64,000 nucleotides of DNA from CAXXOK01 sp963664595 (GTDB lineage Bacteria > Bacillota > Clostridia > Christensenellales > Aristaeellaceae), in assembly GCA_963664595.2 (NCBI GenBank), contig CAXXOK010000011.1, positions 558,001 through 622,000 on the forward strand, read 5' to 3'. Made by a program: the position numbers and the translations under genes. Positions 33,639 through 42,276 of the stretch are shown one piece after another (the stretch's first letter is position 1; each line of letters starts with the position of its first letter). The notes beneath the pieces are model-generated. The model was not told where the DNA came from, did no database searches, and saw nothing but the letters and a program-made list of their open reading frames with translations.

Positions 33639-34661
33639 CTATCTCTGTACCCGCCCGGAGCCGTCTCCCTTCATGAGGAGCTCCACCTCGGCCACAGTGG
33701 TGAGGTTGAAATCCATCTCGATTGTCTGTTTCAGGCAGGAGGCCGCGGTGGCAAACTCCAGCGCGCGCTGGGGCTCGAACCCGCTCATCAGGCCGTAGAT
33801 CAGCCCGGCGGAAAACGAGTCGCCGCCGCCCACGCGGTCCACCAGATGGATGTTGTATTTTCTGGATACATAGGGCTTTCCGCCCGTGTACAGCATGGCG
33901 GACCAGCCGTTATCCGACGCGGAATAGCTTTCCCGAAGCGTGGTGGCGATATAGGGGATGCCGTAGGTCCGGTGCAGCTGCCCGGCCACGGAGATATACG
34001 CGTCCACATCCAGCTTGCCCCCGGCAACATCGGAGTGCGCGGCCTTGATGCCCAGCACCTTTTCCACGTCCTCCTCGTTGGCGATGAGCACATCCACATA
34101 GGGCAGCAGCCGCTCCATCACCAGCTTGGCCTGTTCGGGCGTCCACAGCTTTTTGCGGTAGTTGAGATCGCAGCTGATCTGCAGGCCGTGGGCCTTGGCC
34201 TTTTGGCAGGCTTCCAGGCACAGCGCGGGGGTGTGCCCGCTCAGGGCCGGGGTAATACCCGTAAAGTGCAGCCAGCCCGCGCCGTCAAAAACCGCGTCAA
34301 AATCAAAGTCATCCGGCTTCGCCTCGCACACAGCCGTCCCCTTGCGGTCGTACACCACCTGGGACGGGCGCTGCGACGCGCCCCGCTCCATGTACAAAAC
34401 GCCGATGCGCTCGCCGCCGCGCGCCACATAGTCCGTGCCCACGCCATAGCGGTTTAAATGCGCGAGGGCGCAGTCCCCGATCGCGCCCTGGGGCACGCGG
34501 GTGAGCAGCTGGGTTTTCAGCCCGAAGCGGCTCAGGGACACGCACACGTTGGCTTCCGCGCCCGTGTAGGACACCATGAAGTGATCCGCCTGCAAAAAGC
34601 GGAGATAGTTTTCCGGAGACAGCGATACCAGCAGATCGCCCAGACCGATCATTGTTTTCAT
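33639..34661 (-). CDS. kdgK: 2-keto-3-deoxygluconate kinase, PfkB family
   Basis: The 340-residue ribokinase-family enzyme has VDRVGGGDSFSAGLIYGL (the DTxGAGD-type catalytic motif, here DRVGGGD with the catalytic Asp) and N-terminal GLGDLLVSLSPENYLRF typical of KdgK. It phosphorylates KDG to KDPG for the adjacent aldolase. ATG 34661 has AGAGGTG 6 bases upstream; a GTG at 34670 overlapping the eda stop is an alternative start. Confidence 0.92.
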   Translation of the reverse strand: MKTMIGLGDLLVSLSPENYLRFLQADHFMVSYTGAEANVCVSLSRFGLKTQLLTRVPQGAIGDCALAHLNRYGVGTDYVARGGERIGVLYMERGASQRPSQVVYDRKGTAVCEAKPDDFDFDAVFDGAGWLHFTGITPALSGHTPALCLEACQKAKAHGLQISCDLNYRKKLWTPEQAKLVMERLLPYVDVLIANEEDVEKVLGIKAAHSDVAGGKLDVDAYISVAGQLHRTYGIPYIATTLRESYSASDNGWSAMLYTGGKPYVSRKYNIHLVDRVGGGDSFSAGLIYGLMSGFEPQRALEFATAASCLKQTIEMDFNLTTVAEVELLMKGDGSGRVQR

Positions 34662-34666
34662 TTCAT

Positions 34667-35629
34667 TCACCTCTTGACCACATGCAGGGCAAAGCCCGCT
34701 TCTTCGTCCGCCAGATAGAAGGACACCTTCTCGCCCTTTGCGTCCAGCCGGATGCTTTCTTCGTTGATGCGGATGCCGTTGGCCTCAAAATAGGCCTTGG
34801 CGCGCGCCACGGAGCTGGTATAAAAGCCGATGTGCCCGTGCGTGCCCAAATAGTTCTTTTTCATGTGCTCCACGGCCGTGCCCGCGAACACGGAGGAATT
34901 GCCGATTTTGAGGGGCATGCGGAAGATCTCCGCCATGGTTTTGCCGCTGCGCACGGCGGATTCCTCATCCTCGTGGTTCACGCCGACGTGCGCCAGCTCA
35001 AACCCCAGCGACAGATCCATCGCCTTGCGGCAGTTATCGGCGATGGTATCCCACGCCTGCGCCTCAACAAGCGATGTTTTGGCCATGTAGCTGCCGCCGC
35101 ACGCGATAACCGCCTTGCTGCGCAGGTACGCGCCGATGTTGTCGTAGGTCATGCCGCCGGTGGGCAGGAACTTTACCTGTTTAAAGGGCCCGGCCAGCAG
35201 CTCGATAGCCTCCAGGCCGCCGTTGGGCACGGCGGGGTAAAACTTGAGAACGGTCAGGCCATAGGTCAGCGCCCGGTCAATCTCGGAGGCGGTGGTGCAG
35301 CCGGGGATGATGCCGATGCCGCGGTCGCAGCAATAGCCGACCACCTCGGGGTTGAAGCCCGGCGTAACCACAAAATCCGCGCCCGCGCCGACAGCCGCGT
35401 CCACGTTCTCCCGGCTGAGCACCGTACCGGCGCTGACCGTCATATCCGGAAAGGCTTTCTTGATGAGGGAAATGGATTCAAGCGCCGCGTCGGTGCGGAG
35501 GGTGAGCTCCAGATTGTTAAGGCCGCCCCGGCGCAGCGCCTGCGCCAGCGGAACGGCATACTCGGTTTTGCCCAGCGCGATCACGGGCGCGATGCCCTGA
35601 TCCGCCAAAGCCTGAAAACAAGGTTTCAT
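34667..35629 (-). CDS. eda: KHG/KDPG aldolase with C-terminal VOC-like domain
   Basis: Residues 1-210 are a KDPG aldolase: VIALGKTEYAVPLAQAL, LELTLRTDAALESI (catalytic Glu region), FVVTPGFNPEVV, GIIPGCTTASEI and LKFYPA, with the Schiff-base lysine in LKFYP. Residues 215-320 form an extra domain with the glyoxalase/VOC pattern (LAHVGVNHEDEESA and GHIGFYTSSVARAKAYFE). The stand-alone enzyme is about 210 residues. ATG 35629 has AAAGGAG upstream. The enzyme splits KDPG to pyruvate and glyceraldehyde-3-phosphate; the role of the fused domain is unknown. Confidence 0.92.
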   Translation of the reverse strand: MKPCFQALADQGIAPVIALGKTEYAVPLAQALRRGGLNNLELTLRTDAALESISLIKKAFPDMTVSAGTVLSRENVDAAVGAGADFVVTPGFNPEVVGYCCDRGIGIIPGCTTASEIDRALTYGLTVLKFYPAVPNGGLEAIELLAGPFKQVKFLPTGGMTYDNIGAYLRSKAVIACGGSYMAKTSLVEAQAWDTIADNCRKAMDLSLGFELAHVGVNHEDEESAVRSGKTMAEIFRMPLKIGNSSVFAGTAVEHMKKNYLGTHGHIGFYTSSVARAKAYFEANGIRINEESIRLDAKGEKVSFYLADEEAGFALHVVKR

Positions 35630-35722
35630 GAGAATCTCCTTTCGTGTGCCGCGGCGGGGCCGCCCCGCCCGCGGCCGGGGAACGCGTACGTTCTCCAGGC
35701 CGGGAAGAACGGGGCGGCTTCC

Positions 35723-35772
35723 GGCAATCGATGAATCACGCTCCGGCATGCGGAACCTGTTCAGTGCTTGCC
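35723..35772. repeat. Possible internally deleted type A element
   Basis: GGCAATCGATGAATCACG and TTCAGTGCTTGCC look like the outer ends of a type A element (compare GGCAAGCGATGAACAC in copy A4) with the middle lost. It lies in the 174-base gap between the second RraA gene and eda. A G+C-rich hairpin at 35648-35674 is also there. Confidence 0.35.
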
Positions 35773-35803
35773 CGGCAGGCGGCGGCAGTGTTAGCGCATA
35801 CGG

Positions 35804-36535
35804 TTAAAACCGTCCGTATTTGTTGTAAACCTCAAACGGGTTTTCGCCTTCGCGCATGGCCTGGCGGCTGCATTTTTCGGCATCAAAGGCCTTTTCGGCC
35901 AGTTCGACCACCTCCAGCGTTTTCTCCTGAGGAACGACCACAATGCCGTCCCCATCGCCGAAGATGTAATCGCCGGGGTTAACGCGCAGCAACCCGTCCA
36001 CGCCGTGGATAAAGACGGATACCTGATATTCCGTGATCATGGAGCGGCTTAGCCCCTCCACCGGGCTGCACCAGCGCACAAACGTGGGAAAGCCCATGGC
36101 GACCAGATAATCGGAATCGCGGGTGGAGCCGTCGATCACCGCGCCGACGCAGCCGTGGGCACGCATGGTGGTGGCCGTAATCTCGCCGAACTGGCCGCAG
36201 TTATCGTTGCCCTGCACATCACTGACCAGCACACAGCCCTGCGTCATGCTCATCACCAGGCCGAGGCGGATGTTGTGGGTGTGCGTATCCATATCCGGCA
36301 TGGTTTTGCGGCGGATGGTAAACGCCGGACCGGCCACCTTGTGGGCGTTGCTGTTGATATCGTGGTCCAGCGGGCCGATGCCGGGCTTCATGGAGCGGCC
36401 GGACAGGCCCATGGTTTCCATGGTATCGTATACAAGGGCCGTGTACAGCCTGCGGTAGCGCGCGGCAACCTCCTCCACGTCATAGTCCAGCACCAGGGGT
36501 TTTCGCTCGTAATCATCAAAAATTTTCTCGTTCAT
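35804..36535 (-). CDS. RraA-family protein, putative aldolase or lyase, paralogue 2
   Basis: The 243-residue protein is clearly a paralogue of the one at 32582: both share MGLSGRS-x-KPGIGPLDHD, DVQGN-x-NCGQFGEITAT, FPTFVRWCSPVEG, PGDYIFGDGDG and NPFEVYN-x-YGRF. Active-site loop residues (VIDGSTRDSD) are kept. ATG 36535 is preferred (GGAGAG upstream) over an in-frame ATG at 36562. It is in the minus-strand operon with kdgK and eda, opposite to its paralogue. A carbon-carbon lyase or related reaction on a keto acid is likely. Confidence 0.88.
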   Translation of the reverse strand: MNEKIFDDYERKPLVLDYDVEEVAARYRRLYTALVYDTMETMGLSGRSMKPGIGPLDHDINSNAHKVAGPAFTIRRKTMPDMDTHTHNIRLGLVMSMTQGCVLVSDVQGNDNCGQFGEITATTMRAHGCVGAVIDGSTRDSDYLVAMGFPTFVRWCSPVEGLSRSMITEYQVSVFIHGVDGLLRVNPGDYIFGDGDGIVVVPQEKTLEVVELAEKAFDAEKCSRQAMREGENPFEVYNKYGRF

Positions 36536-36611
36536 ACCGTTCTCTCCGTTCTTCTCTGTCATTCATCCTGTATGGTTAAGCGGCAGGCCCCGCGCCGCCG
36601 CCCAATCCCGC

Positions 36612-37385
36612 TCAGCCGAACAGCGTATCCGCCCCGGCCAGAAAGCCGCCGTCCACCGTGAAAATCTGCCCGGTAACAAAATCCGACGCCTTCGACCCCA
36701 GATACAGCAGGGTGCCGTTCAGGTCTTCCGGCATGCCGAAGCGCTTCATCAGCGTTCGCTGGGCAATCCAGTCGCTCTTTTCAGGGTCGTTCCACAGCAG
36801 CTTGTTGAACGGCGTTTTGATAAAGCCGGGCGCGACGGCGTTCACCTGCACGTTGTAGCGCGCCATATCCACCGCCATGGCCCTCGTCAGCTGGCCCACG
36901 GCCCCCTTGCTGGCGGCGTACACCGATACGCGGCTCAGCGCGATAAAGGTGTTCAGCGACGCGATGTGGATGATCTTGCCGCTTTTCTGCTCCGCCATCA
37001 CGCGCCCGGCCGCCTGTGAGATGAAGTACAGTCCCTTCACGTTGACATCCATCACCCGGTCGTACTCCTCCGGGGCGACCTCCAGAAAATGCTTGCGCAC
37101 ATTGGTTCCGGCGGAATTGACCAGAATGTCGATCCCGCCGAAGCGCTGTGCGACCGCATCCACAGCCCCGGCTGTGGCCGCGAGGTCCGTAAGCTCCGCC
37201 GCGACGGGGAAAAGCTTACAGTCCGGCAGCTCCGCCGCAAAGGCGTTCAGCTTCTCCTGCGAGCGGCCCATGAGCGCCACCTGCGCCCCCGCCTGTGCAA
37301 ACGCACGCACGATGCTGCCGCCGATGCCGCCGCACCCGCCGGTAACGATCACGCGTTTGCCGGTTACCTCAAACAAATCATTCAT
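36612..37385 (-). CDS. Short-chain dehydrogenase, gluconate 5-dehydrogenase/KduD-like
   Basis: The 257-residue SDR has the nucleotide motif VTGGCGGIGGSIV, NSAGTN, and the YAASK catalytic pair preceded by the serine in IASLNTF. The C-terminal GQIFTVDGGF is standard. Similar enzymes reduce 5-keto-gluconate or 2,5-diketo-3-deoxygluconate. It overlaps the zinc dehydrogenase gene by 8 bases, and the pair resembles the IdnO/IdnD arrangement of L-idonate catabolism. Substrate is inference. Confidence 0.88.
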   Translation of the reverse strand: MNDLFEVTGKRVIVTGGCGGIGGSIVRAFAQAGAQVALMGRSQEKLNAFAAELPDCKLFPVAAELTDLAATAGAVDAVAQRFGGIDILVNSAGTNVRKHFLEVAPEEYDRVMDVNVKGLYFISQAAGRVMAEQKSGKIIHIASLNTFIALSRVSVYAASKGAVGQLTRAMAVDMARYNVQVNAVAPGFIKTPFNKLLWNDPEKSDWIAQRTLMKRFGMPEDLNGTLLYLGSKASDFVTGQIFTVDGGFLAGADTLFG

Positions 37386-38403
37386 CCTGTTTCTCCCCCA
37401 CTTTGATCATGATCTTGATCGAGTCAATCTCCCGGTTCGCCGCTTTTTCGATCAGCTCCGGCAGCCCCTCCAGCGTGGTGCGGTGGGTGATCATGGGTTC
37501 GAAATGGAGCTTGCCCTCCGCGATCAGGGCAATGGCCCTGTCCAGCGGGCGGGGATACAGCCGGGAGGTGACAAGGGTCATATCCTTTTTAAACGCGTCC
37601 AGCACCGCCACGGGCAGGTCGCCCGGCGCGGGTACGCCGTAGACCGTCAGGGCCGCGCCGGGCGCACCCAGCGCGATGCCCAGGGCGAGGGTATCCGGGA
37701 TGCCCACGCCGTCGATAATCTGGGTAAAGGCCGATTCATACTCCTTTTGGCGCTCCGCCATCTGCCGCGGGGTGAGCGCCTCCTCCGCGCCCAGTGCAAG
37801 CGCGGCCTTAAGCCGGGAGGCAACCGGGTCCATCACCACAACGCGCGCCGCGCCATAGGCGAGCGCCACCTGGATAACCAGCAGGCCGATGTTGCCCGCG
37901 CCGAATACCGCCACCGTGCTGCCGGGCCCTACGCCCGCCCGCGATACCGCCTGCACCGCCACGGTCACGGGCTCCACCATGGCGCCCTGTTCCGCCGTCA
38001 GGCTGTCCGGCAGCGGGGTAACCATGCGTGCGGGTACCAGCACCTCCTGTGCGTAGGCGCCGTCGTAGTGCACAACGCCCATCACCTCGGTTTGGGCGCA
38101 GTGCTGAATGTTGCCCCTGCGGCACTCCGGGCACTCACCGCAGCTGAAGATCGGGTTGACGGTCACAAACTGGCCCGGCCGCACCGCGGCGTACTCCTTT
38201 GTTTCCAGCACGATGCCGGAAAACTCGTGTCCCGGCGTAACGGGATAGCGGGTAAACGGCAGCTTGCCGAGAATGCTGGAGATATCGGACCCACACACGC
38301 CGACCGATAGTACCTGTATCCGGCACCAGCCCGGCGCAAGGGGTGGCAGGGTAACCTCCGTCAGTTCCAGCTTTTTCGGCTGGGTTAATCGCAGCGCTTT
38401 CAT
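37378..38403 (-). CDS. Zinc-dependent alcohol/polyol dehydrogenase, L-idonate/aldonate 5-dehydrogenase-like
   Basis: The 341-residue medium-chain dehydrogenase has the catalytic zinc site (VGVCGSDISSI, PGHEFSG), the structural zinc cysteines (FSCGECPECRRGNIQHC) and the nucleotide motif VAVFGAGNIGLLVIQ. It is the first gene of the minus-strand operon with SDR, RraA, eda and kdgK. A sugar acid or sugar alcohol is the likely substrate. Confidence 0.9.
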   Translation of the reverse strand: MKALRLTQPKKLELTEVTLPPLAPGWCRIQVLSVGVCGSDISSILGKLPFTRYPVTPGHEFSGIVLETKEYAAVRPGQFVTVNPIFSCGECPECRRGNIQHCAQTEVMGVVHYDGAYAQEVLVPARMVTPLPDSLTAEQGAMVEPVTVAVQAVSRAGVGPGSTVAVFGAGNIGLLVIQVALAYGAARVVVMDPVASRLKAALALGAEEALTPRQMAERQKEYESAFTQIIDGVGIPDTLALGIALGAPGAALTVYGVPAPGDLPVAVLDAFKKDMTLVTSRLYPRPLDRAIALIAEGKLHFEPMITHRTTLEGLPELIEKAANREIDSIKIMIKVGEKQDE

Positions 38404-38445
38404 ATGTTTTAAGCTTCCTTTCCAAAACCAAGGCTGTCAGGTTGC

Positions 38446-38604
38446 AGGCAAGCGATGAACACACACCGGTGCGATGCCGTGCCGTATTTGGTGCCAGGCC
38501 GGGTTTGCAGCCCGGATGCAGCCGCGCTGCGCCGAGGAGTTGCAAGCCCAGGCCGACGGAAATACAATACGGCAGCGTGCGGGGGTGTTGTTCAGCGTTT
38601 CCCT
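38446..38604. repeat. Type A hairpin element, copy A4, in the leader of the zinc dehydrogenase operon
   Basis: Arms GGCAAGCGATGAACAC and GTTGTTCAGCGTTTCCC; inner arms TGCCGTATT/AATACGGCA pair perfectly and differ from those of all other copies. The middle has GGGTTTGCAGCCC and a GC-rich apical stem instead of GTAGC/GCTAC. It lies between the promoter at 38653-38681 (minus) and the gene start at 38403, so it would be transcribed in the 5' leader. Confidence 0.85.
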
Positions 38605-38652
38605 CGCTTTGATACCGAAACACAGCGGCGCGCCCGTCGATTTCTTGTCTGT

Positions 38653-38701
38653 ACCATATCGTCCGCCGTTTGGTTTGTCAACGCGATTTCGCATCGTGAA
38701 A
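38653..38701 (-). promoter_or_regulatory. Promoter and operator candidate of the zinc dehydrogenase operon
   Basis: On the minus strand TTGACA (38681-38676) and TATGGT (38658-38653) are spaced by 17 bases. Immediately upstream of the -35 box is TTTCGCATCGTGAAA (38687-38701), the third example of the TTTC-N7-GAAA pattern. It lies between this promoter and the divergent promoter of the sensor kinase gene, so one protein could affect both. Confidence 0.72.
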
Positions 38702-38717
38702 TTCCCCGCCGCGCAAA

Positions 38718-38747
38718 TTGACTTTCACTTGTTGCCCTGTGTACAAT
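38718..38747 (+). promoter_or_regulatory. Promoter of the sensor kinase/response regulator pair
   Basis: TTGACT (38718-38723) and TACAAT (38742-38747) with an 18-base spacer, 92 bases before the kinase start codon. Confidence 0.75.
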
Positions 38748-38838
38748 AAAGGCATACAAAAGGCATACGGCGCTCCGGAATCCCGCCGCGCGCAAGGCGG
38801 GACGGCGCCACCGATTTTGATAGAACCGAGATGATGCA

Positions 38839-40593
38839 ATGCGGCATTTTACCCTGCGCACCAAGCTGGTTCTCACCTTCGGCCTGATCGCGCTCCTTTC
38901 GTCCGCCGCCATCGGGATTACCACCTCGGTGCGGCTGCACAGCTATTTTGCGACCAGCACCACCGAAAAAAACGCGCAGATCCTCCGCCAGTTCAACACA
39001 AGCATCGAAAACGATCTGGATTCCGTGCGCAAAACGCTCAACTACCTCGCCTTCAACGTGACCGTGCAGGCTTACTTTGCCACCGGCGAAACCCTGCCCC
39101 AGCGCGAGCAGCTGGACCAGATCTACACGGTGGAGGAAATGCTGAGCACCATGCTCAGCTACAACAGCCTGATCACCGCCGTGAACCTGTTCCCCGCCGC
39201 GTGGGCGGACCGCGTGTACGCGGATAAATCCGCCTATTTTTCCCTGCCGGATTATCCGTACGAGAAGGACTGGTACCTAGCCTTTGCACAGGACAAGTCC
39301 GTGAAAACCAACTACATCAGCCAAACGCGCGCCAACCAGACCCGCTACAACATGGTGCGCAAGGTGTTTGATCCCGCAACCGGCGCGTGGACGGGCATTG
39401 TGGTGGTCAGCTACGATATTGAAAATCTGGACGCGTTTGCCGCCGCCTTTGATCTGGGCGGCCAGGGCATTGTGGCGGTGTACGACCGGGAGCAAACCGT
39501 GTACCTGACCGAAAACGGCGATGACAGCGCCTACGGCCTGGCCCTGCGGGCCTACCGCCCCGCGCAGGATGGCAGCGCCGTGGTGAAGCTCGCCGGGCTG
39601 AACACGCTGGTGAACACCGTGCATTCCGATGTCACGGGCTGGCTGATTTTGAGCGCCATCCCGATGGACTACATCAACCGCGCGCTGCGGCAGGTGATTA
39701 TGATCAGCTACGCGATTTTCGCGTGCACGCTGCTGGTCACCGTATGGGTGTTCACGCGCCTGTCCGGCACCATCAGCCGCCCCATCGCCAGCCTGAAGGC
39801 GCACATGCAGCAGGTAATGGTGGGTGATTTCACCGCCCACATGCACACCGACCGCACCGACGAGATCGGCGACATCATCAAAACCTTCAACCAGATGACC
39901 GAAAAGCTGCACGAGCTGATCACCACCGTGTACCAGACCGAGCTTAAACAGAAGGATTCGGAAAACCGCGCGCTGCAGGCGCAGATCAACCCGCATTTTC
40001 TGTACAACACGCTGGAGTCCATCCGCATGCTCGCGGTGCTTAACGACGATTACGACGTATCCGCCACCATCCGCTACCTGGGGCTGTACCTGCGCTACGC
40101 CATGGACTGGAGCAAGCGCTTTGTCACCCTGGGGGAGGAGCTTGCGCATTTGCAGAACTACCTGAAGATCTACGAGCTGAAAAACGCGTCCTTCACCTTT
40201 GAGCAGCAGGTTCCCGAAAGCCTGTACGAGTATCAGGTGATCAAGATGTGTTTGCAGCCGCTGGTGGAAAACAGCATTGCGCACGGCCTGAAAAACCGGA
40301 AGGGCGGCCTGCTGCGCGTGCGCGCGGAGCTTTCCGCAAACTCGCTGGTGATTGTGGTCAGCGACAACGGCGTGGGCATGCCACCGGAGGAAATGGCCCG
40401 CGTGCAGGCTCTGCTGGACGGCGACAGCGCCGATACCAGCGCCAACATCGGCCTGATGAACATCCAGCACCGGCTGCGGCTGCTGTTCGGCGCCGCGGGC
40501 GGGCTGCGCCTGCGCCGGGGCGAGCTGGGCGGTATGGACGTTGTGCTGACCCTGGCGGCGGTATCCGAGCCAAAGGAGTACCCTCATGTATAA
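38839..40593 (+). CDS. YesM-type sensor histidine kinase
   Basis: The 584-residue membrane kinase has a first helix at about residues 9-28, a large extracellular sensor domain (29-280, Cache-like), a second helix (about 283-303), HAMP (304-360), and a His_kinase domain with the phospho-histidine His386 in QINPHFLYNTLE. The ATPase domain shows NSIAHGLKN and SDNGVGMPPEE. This class senses extracellular sugars or sugar-bound binding proteins. The next gene, its response regulator, overlaps by 8 bases. The ribosome binding site is weak. Confidence 0.94.
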   Translation: MRHFTLRTKLVLTFGLIALLSSAAIGITTSVRLHSYFATSTTEKNAQILRQFNTSIENDLDSVRKTLNYLAFNVTVQAYFATGETLPQREQLDQIYTVEEMLSTMLSYNSLITAVNLFPAAWADRVYADKSAYFSLPDYPYEKDWYLAFAQDKSVKTNYISQTRANQTRYNMVRKVFDPATGAWTGIVVVSYDIENLDAFAAAFDLGGQGIVAVYDREQTVYLTENGDDSAYGLALRAYRPAQDGSAVVKLAGLNTLVNTVHSDVTGWLILSAIPMDYINRALRQVIMISYAIFACTLLVTVWVFTRLSGTISRPIASLKAHMQQVMVGDFTAHMHTDRTDEIGDIIKTFNQMTEKLHELITTVYQTELKQKDSENRALQAQINPHFLYNTLESIRMLAVLNDDYDVSATIRYLGLYLRYAMDWSKRFVTLGEELAHLQNYLKIYELKNASFTFEQQVPESLYEYQVIKMCLQPLVENSIAHGLKNRKGGLLRVRAELSANSLVIVVSDNGVGMPPEEMARVQALLDGDSADTSANIGLMNIQHRLRLLFGAAGGLRLRRGELGGMDVVLTLAAVSEPKEYPHV

Positions 40594-42163
40594 AATATTG
40601 ATCGCGGACGACGAGCCGCTGATTGTGAAGGGGCTATCCAAAATCATCCGGGACCGGCTGCCGGACCTGCGCATTGTGGGCGAGGCGACCACCTATGGCG
40701 AGGCCCGCCGCCTGATTGCCGCGCAGACGCCGGACATTGTGATTACGGACATCGAGATGGACGAAAACGGGCTTTCCCTTCCCGAGGAAGCGGCGCAGAT
40801 GTCCCCGGCGACGCTGTTTATCATCATCAGCGGGTATAACCGGTTTGAGTACGCCCAGCGCGCGCTGCGCAGCGGCGTGGAGGATTTTCTGCTCAAGCCC
40901 ATCGACGACGACGAGCTGATCGCCCTGCTGCAGCGAATGACGGCCCAGCTCCGCGCCAGGCGGGAGATGAGCGTGCGCCTGCAAAGCAGCGAGAAAACCA
41001 ACGTGGAAAGCAGCCTGCATGTGCTGCTGCTGGGGGGCAACGCGGCGCAGGGGGCGCTGTCCGGGCAGATGCGGGCGCAGCTGCAAAAAAGCCTGCACCA
41101 TCCGCGGTTTGCCATGCTGCGCTACTTTTTTGCCGACGCGGCAGCCAACCCGCCGGAGTACCCCGTTCTGCGCCCGGCGCTGGAGGACGCGCTCCAGCCG
41201 TTTTTCGATACCCCGGCCATCGTGTTCATCAAAGGCTTTCATCCCGGGGTGCTGCTGACGGTGATCAACGCCCCGGATATCACGCCGGAGCTGCTTCTGG
41301 CCGCGGCCCGCGGCAGCCTGCGCGTGCTGGCCGAGGCGTTTCACCTGCGCCCGTCGGTGGGCATCAGCGATTCGATTACGGAACTGATGCAGTTGCAGCG
41401 GTGCAGCCAGCAGGCCAACAGCGCGCTGATGATGCACCTGTACGAGCCCAGGCAATCCCTCTACCCCTACGCGCAGTACCTGTTATGCATGCAGCAGCTC
41501 CCGCCGGAAACCGCCGCCCAGCAGGAGCAGCTTGCCGATATGCTCTGCCTGCCGGACCCCGACGCGCTGATGGCGCAAACCCTGTCGCTCTACCGCGCGC
41601 TGATCGGCCAGCGGGTGGCGCCGGAGCTGGTTTTGCAGTGCTTTGCCGATATCCTGCAGCGCGTGCAGGCGGACTGCCAGCAGGATACGCCCCCGCTGCA
41701 AACGCTGGTCACCGAGCGCGTGCACGCCCTGCGCGACGCCATGAAGTACGGCGGCGGCGAGGCCTACCTTGCATGCCTGCGGGAGGCCATGGCCGAGGTC
41801 AACGATCTGCTGTGTGAAAACGCCAGCGGCAAAAGCCGCCGGATTATCGAAAAGGCCAAGCGCTACATCCAGGAGCATTGCGGCCGGGAGCTGATGCTTG
41901 CGGACGTGGCCGAGGCGCTGGGCATGAGCCCCAATTACCTCAGCTTCCTCTTCAAGCAGGAGACCACCATCAACTTTTCCGCCTATCTAACGCGCACGCG
42001 CATCAGCCTGGCCAAGCATTTGCTGGCCACGCGCCCCGATCTGCGGATTTACGAAATCGCGGCGCTTTCCGGATATCAAAACGTGAAATACTTCAACCGG
42101 ATCTTTAAACAGGAAACCGATCTCAAGCCCAGCGAGTTCCGCGAGCAATACGCAAAATCATAA
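40586..42163 (+). CDS. YesN-type response regulator with AraC DNA-binding domain
   Basis: The 525-residue protein has a receiver domain (residues 1-120; acidic pair in IADDEP, phospho-acceptor Asp55 in VITDIEMDENG, Lys104 in LLKPI), a long middle region, and a C-terminal AraC HTH (about 425-525, with LADVAEALGMSPNYLSFLFK and IYEIAALSGYQNVKYFNRIFK). It most likely activates the ABC/mannonate operon starting at 42277, the usual arrangement for YesM/YesN pairs next to CUT1 transporters. Confidence 0.94.
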   Translation: MYKILIADDEPLIVKGLSKIIRDRLPDLRIVGEATTYGEARRLIAAQTPDIVITDIEMDENGLSLPEEAAQMSPATLFIIISGYNRFEYAQRALRSGVEDFLLKPIDDDELIALLQRMTAQLRARREMSVRLQSSEKTNVESSLHVLLLGGNAAQGALSGQMRAQLQKSLHHPRFAMLRYFFADAAANPPEYPVLRPALEDALQPFFDTPAIVFIKGFHPGVLLTVINAPDITPELLLAAARGSLRVLAEAFHLRPSVGISDSITELMQLQRCSQQANSALMMHLYEPRQSLYPYAQYLLCMQQLPPETAAQQEQLADMLCLPDPDALMAQTLSLYRALIGQRVAPELVLQCFADILQRVQADCQQDTPPLQTLVTERVHALRDAMKYGGGEAYLACLREAMAEVNDLLCENASGKSRRIIEKAKRYIQEHCGRELMLADVAEALGMSPNYLSFLFKQETTINFSAYLTRTRISLAKHLLATRPDLRIYEIAALSGYQNVKYFNRIFKQETDLKPSEFREQYAKS

Positions 42164-42194
42164 AATAGTATACCAATTCAAAGCGCAGTACCCT

Positions 42195-42223
42195 TGTTTA
42201 TGGTCGATTATTCGCCTACTATG
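42195..42223 (+). promoter_or_regulatory. Promoter of the ABC/mannonate operon
   Basis: TTGTTT (42195-42200) and TACTAT (42218-42223), spacing 17, 54 bases before the binding-protein start. The -35 box is poor, which fits a promoter needing an activator such as the YesN-type regulator just upstream. Confidence 0.6.
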
Positions 42224-42276
42224 ACATTAAAAGCAACGTTGCGCACGGAATGTACCATTTGAAGGAGGATAAACGA

